Shown: in pieces, positions 60,866-64,000 of the stretch | How positions within the stretch are numbered: position 1 is the stretch's first letter | Layout of the letters: every line of letters begins with the position of its first letter | Assembly: GCA_019722365.1 (NCBI GenBank) | Contig: JADFUC010002446.1 | Span: 1 to 64,000, forward strand | Length of the DNA stretch: 64,000 bases | Source of the DNA: Lithospermum erythrorhizon | Taxonomy: Eukaryota; Streptophyta; Magnoliopsida; Boraginales; Boraginaceae | Direction of reading: 5' to 3' | Notes under the pieces: generated by a model | The model's input: the letters and a program-made list of their open reading frames with translations, nothing else | Database searches by the model: none | Told to the model about the DNA's origin: nothing | Made by a program: the position numbers and the translations under genes

Positions 60866-63600
60866 ATTTACTTGTAGTACCAAAAAAAAGTATATACAAA
60901 GAAAAATATATATATGATCCCGCGTGCACCACACCACACAAGCCTCTTTATAATATATACTGTAGATTTGTAAAGAAGTTCCTATAAATACAACTAAAAC
61001 AAACCTTCATGTGCCAGTAATAAAAAAAATTAAATGATAGAATAAAGATTGTTCATAAGCTGATAAGCTAGTCAAAATAAAAATAAAAAACTTTTTCAAT
61101 AACCCACCTTCTAATTCTCATTTTATTTTTAAGTTATAATTTTCACTCTTCTATATTTAGCTATTGGAGTACTTAGTTATTAATGAAACTCGGAAAGAAA
61201 CTCTGTTTCGTTCTAGCCCATTATTACAATAGTCTTTTTTAACTTATGGTGCGTAGCATCATAACCAAATCTACGAAAATTATATAGATCCAGTTGACAG
61301 AATCATCATCGGTTTTGTTATTTGCTTTTTCTATGTATCTGTGATTCATCATTACTTCAGAACGTAACAAGCGAATTGCATGCATCATGCAACTGTTTTC
61401 ATTTTCCTTGCTAATTAATTAAGACAATCTTCATTTGTACTCCGTATGTCATATTTGCATTTCAATAGTTTACTTTTCTAATTTTATCCCCTCCATCAAA
61501 TTTCAAATTTATTATAATTATAAAGATTTAATTTTAAATTATTTTCTGTTATAATAAATAAAAAATAATATTATAGGATATATTTTTATTTAAAAAAAAA
61601 CTAATATTATATATTTTTTGTAATTTTTAAAATATAATTAGATATTTAGGGATAAAATTTCGTCATGAAAATTAAAGAAGTTGATATTAAATTGGAGTGG
61701 GTATCATGGTAAAGAGATTAATGGAAAAAGAAATTTATTTATAGTTGGTTTATGACATCCGAAAACACATGAAATCGTGGGGAAAAGCAAACTGGGCGTA
61801 GAAAATTAGTAGTGAAAGTGTTCGAATTTGATAGAATGAGAAGAGTGAATTATAATTGTTTGGATCATGAATATTGATAACCTTCGTTTATATTTGTAGG
61901 TACAAATATAAGATCTACATACAAGATACAAATTGTTTGATATAATTTAGACAATATCACCTATTTTATGTAATTAATAATATACTTATTATAAGTATAT
62001 TAAATCATAATAATATTTCAAATCATCATAATATCTCTAATACAATAATATCAATATAATACTCCAAATATACTAATATTTGTGATACAATTAATCTTCA
62101 TCTCTATTTCATTAACTATCTAACAATTATACCAGAATTTCCATCTAGATTAAAGAAGACTTTATTCTATATAACTTATTACTAACTATAAGAAGATCAA
62201 TTATCATTTGTACAAAAAAATCAATCACTTATAAACTCTAGCAAATACCATACCTTAACGTACGGCTCCTTAACGGTCTAGAAAAAAGATTACAGGGTTA
62301 TTTGAAACATCTAGTCTTCAAACATATTCTTCAAAGCAATATAATGGATGTAATCTCGAACTTTGAAGTCAGTTGAATATGAATTCATCCATGCATGCAT
62401 GGTAGAATAATCACGGTGATAAAGTATAATAATTATTCCTCGTTGCAAAAACAGTTTTCAGGTTAAAATCAAAGCTCTATATCATGATTCTTTCAAGTGG
62501 AACTCTGAGCTATTGGTTTTTTGTGCTTAAAGAAATGATGAGGCCATGCCACATTTAAGTCTTAATGAGTAGACTAGCTAGTTACTAAAGTGAAGAGGAT
62601 ACAACTCTAATAAATCATGTGATATTGGAACAAAACGGGTAACAAGATTCACATTTGTGGACTTGAGGTCCCAATATGAAGGTATAGGTCTCAAAATGTG
62701 AAGGAACGGTTAGAACTTAGAAGAGTTAAAAGAGTTCAATCCAAAATCAATTAAAATCATATGTGAGATCTTACTAACTCAATGCATGATACCCCACGCA
62801 CACATGTAATTTGGTTCATTAGCAGATATGCAAGTGCCATTAACCATCGATGTCATGTAAATAATTTATGAATTTCACCTAAAATACAATGATATGATGG
62901 CAGAATAATTAAAGATCTTATTAACCCACCTAAAAAAATTGATCTTGTTCCGCATCTTGTTGTTGTATCAATCTAGAATAAAGTTTTTCAATTAAAACAA
63001 GCTATACAATACGAAAAATATATACTCCGCATGATATATTGACATACGGAATAACATTTTTCAATCTCATGTTGTTCATTACATACATGTATTGTCAACA
63101 TGTTGCCCATACTATATATACGGCGTAACATTTTTTTAAACGACCCATCTATGATAACATTGTTTTGACAATTGCAATTAATGTACCATTTTATGTTATG
63201 ATGATTGTTGTTGACCAGTAATCCAAGTGTAGTCAAATTCATCATCTTACGCTTGTGAAGACAAAAGTGCTTCTCCCTTCTTCTTTCCTCTCTCCAATTC
63301 TTTTTGGGTATGTGGATATGTCAGTTTGAATGCACTATGTTGGATTATCTTCACTATCTCAAAATAGTATAATTTTCAACATTTGGATTTTAAGATTTGA
63401 AAAGATTGGAAACCACTAAACTATCAACCAATAAACATTTCAAAGAGCAGTTTTTACATATGTTAGCAAATGGTCCTGGTCATTTTCATAGAGAAGGCAT
63501 AAGAAACTGTCTTTTTCACCCTTTTACCAAAAGACTTATTGAGCCTAACTTAAAAGGGACATATAGCACACTGCTTCAATAAAATTGTTGCATGGTTTGA
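60866..63600. other. Intergenic, AT-rich, upstream of trihelix gene
   Basis: No gene supported. The final 600 bp must include the promoter of the trihelix gene; TATATATAC words at 63111-63121 are possible but too far to assign. The frame at 63397-63582 ends in a stop just before the gene and does not look like a known protein. Confidence 0.4.
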
Positions 63601-63604
63601 GAAG

Positions 63605-64000
63605 ATGATGACTAGTCATGGAGGGGGAGGTCATGTTTTGAGGGACTACAGAAAAGGGAACTGGACAATTGAAGAGACCATGGTCCTAATAGAGGCAAAG
63701 AAGATGGATGATGAGAGGAGGATGAAGAGTGAAAGGGGCAAACCAACAGAGCAGAGGTGGAAATGGGTTGAAGATTATTGTTGGAGAAAAGGGTGTTATA
63801 GAAGCCAGAGCCAATGCAATGACAAATGGGACAATTTGATGAGAGACTTCAAGAAAGTAAGGGAGTATGAAAGAATACTTGCACATGAAAAAAATGAAAC
63901 AGAGGAAAGAAGATCTTATTGGAGAATGGAAAAGAATGAAAGGAAAGACAAGAGTTTGCCTCCCAATATGTTGTCCCAGATTTATGATGCTTTGGTTGAG
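63605..64000 (+). CDS. Trihelix transcription factor, 5' part (runs off window)
   Basis: The frame is open from ATG 63605 to the window end (132 codons), and an in-frame TAA at 63551 with no ATG in between fixes this start (63608 is the alternative). After MMTSHGGGGHVLRDYRKG comes the trihelix: NWTIEETMVLIEAKKMDDER, then EQRWKWVEDYCWRRGC and QSQCNDKWDNLMRDFKKVRE, with the conserved tryptophans of the three helices present. SYWRMEKNERKDKSLP and PNMLSQIYDALVE follow. This order matches plant ASR3-like trihelix proteins (from memory), DNA-binding nuclear regulators, often repressors. The target is unknown. The 3' end lies beyond 64000. Confidence 0.88.
   Translation, partial: MMTSHGGGGHVLRDYRKGNWTIEETMVLIEAKKMDDERRMKSERGKPTEQRWKWVEDYCWRKGCYRSQSQCNDKWDNLMRDFKKVREYERILAHEKNETEERRSYWRMEKNERKDKSLPPNMLSQIYDALVE

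Noticed and set aside
63397..63582. An upstream exon of the trihelix gene
   Set aside because: It ends in stop codons, is in another frame and has no trihelix family text; the TAA at 63551 closes the gene's own frame.
1..64000. CRISPR arrays, bacterial operons, tRNA or rRNA genes
   Set aside because: None seen. The only tRNA-like words are in the SINE array and primer sites, neither of which folds as a full tRNA by eye.

Overview
This is plant nuclear DNA, almost certainly from a eudicot. It is AT-rich, with intron-split genes whose products closely resemble Arabidopsis-type families, several families of plant retrotransposons, and many miniature inverted-repeat elements (MITEs). I cannot name the species. 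All gene models below were built by hand from splice signals, reading phase and family knowledge; no alignment or search was run.

Four host genes are supported. (1) An SBT2-class subtilisin-like protease on the + strand: 10 coding exons, 3538-10048, 845 aa, complete catalytic tetrad. (2) A TBC-domain Rab GTPase-activating protein on the - strand: 8 coding exons, 15135 down to 10963, 395 aa, with both catalytic fingers; it is convergent with the protease. (3) A six-span TLC-domain membrane protein on the + strand: 8 coding exons, 39632-43919, 281 aa. (4) The 5' part of a trihelix transcription factor on the + strand, from 63605 and running off the window. Every exon junction in genes 1-3 keeps phase.

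Most of the rest is transposon. From 1 to about 640 lies a Ty3/gypsy protease remnant. From about 17.0 to 37.6 kb a minus-strand LINE is split in two by a roughly 16-kb Ty1/copia retrotransposon (LTRs at about 20353 and 35371). The downstream half of the LINE also holds an LTR-like insertion with a perfect 5-bp target duplication (19185-19980). The copia element is itself a nest: a minus-strand LTR element (about 21.8-28.1 kb), a short minus-strand copia derivative inside that (24868-about 27600), a broken pol reading + (28.1-30.4 kb), and two further related LTRs (31246 and 33757). From 47781 to 59380 there is a Sirevirus-like copia element with 1.36-kb LTRs, a GTTCT target duplication, a tRNA-Met primer site, recognisable gag and pol, a 2.5-kb insertion inside integrase, and an extra reading frame between pol and the 3' LTR. 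It is followed by an AT-rich degenerate tandem array (59.6-60.9 kb).

The host gene introns are also rich in repeats: a perfect-TIR MITE in the protease, a tandemly multiplied tRNA-like SINE and an 80-bp minisatellite in the TBC gene, and a 482-bp hAT-type element with an 8-bp target duplication plus a 235-bp leader duplication in the TLC gene. The host genes do not form a pathway; they are ordinary neighbours separated by repeats. No undescribed system stands out with certainty. The best candidates for a second look are the extra Sirevirus reading frame and the SINE array, which multiplies donor-like splice sequence next to a real exon.
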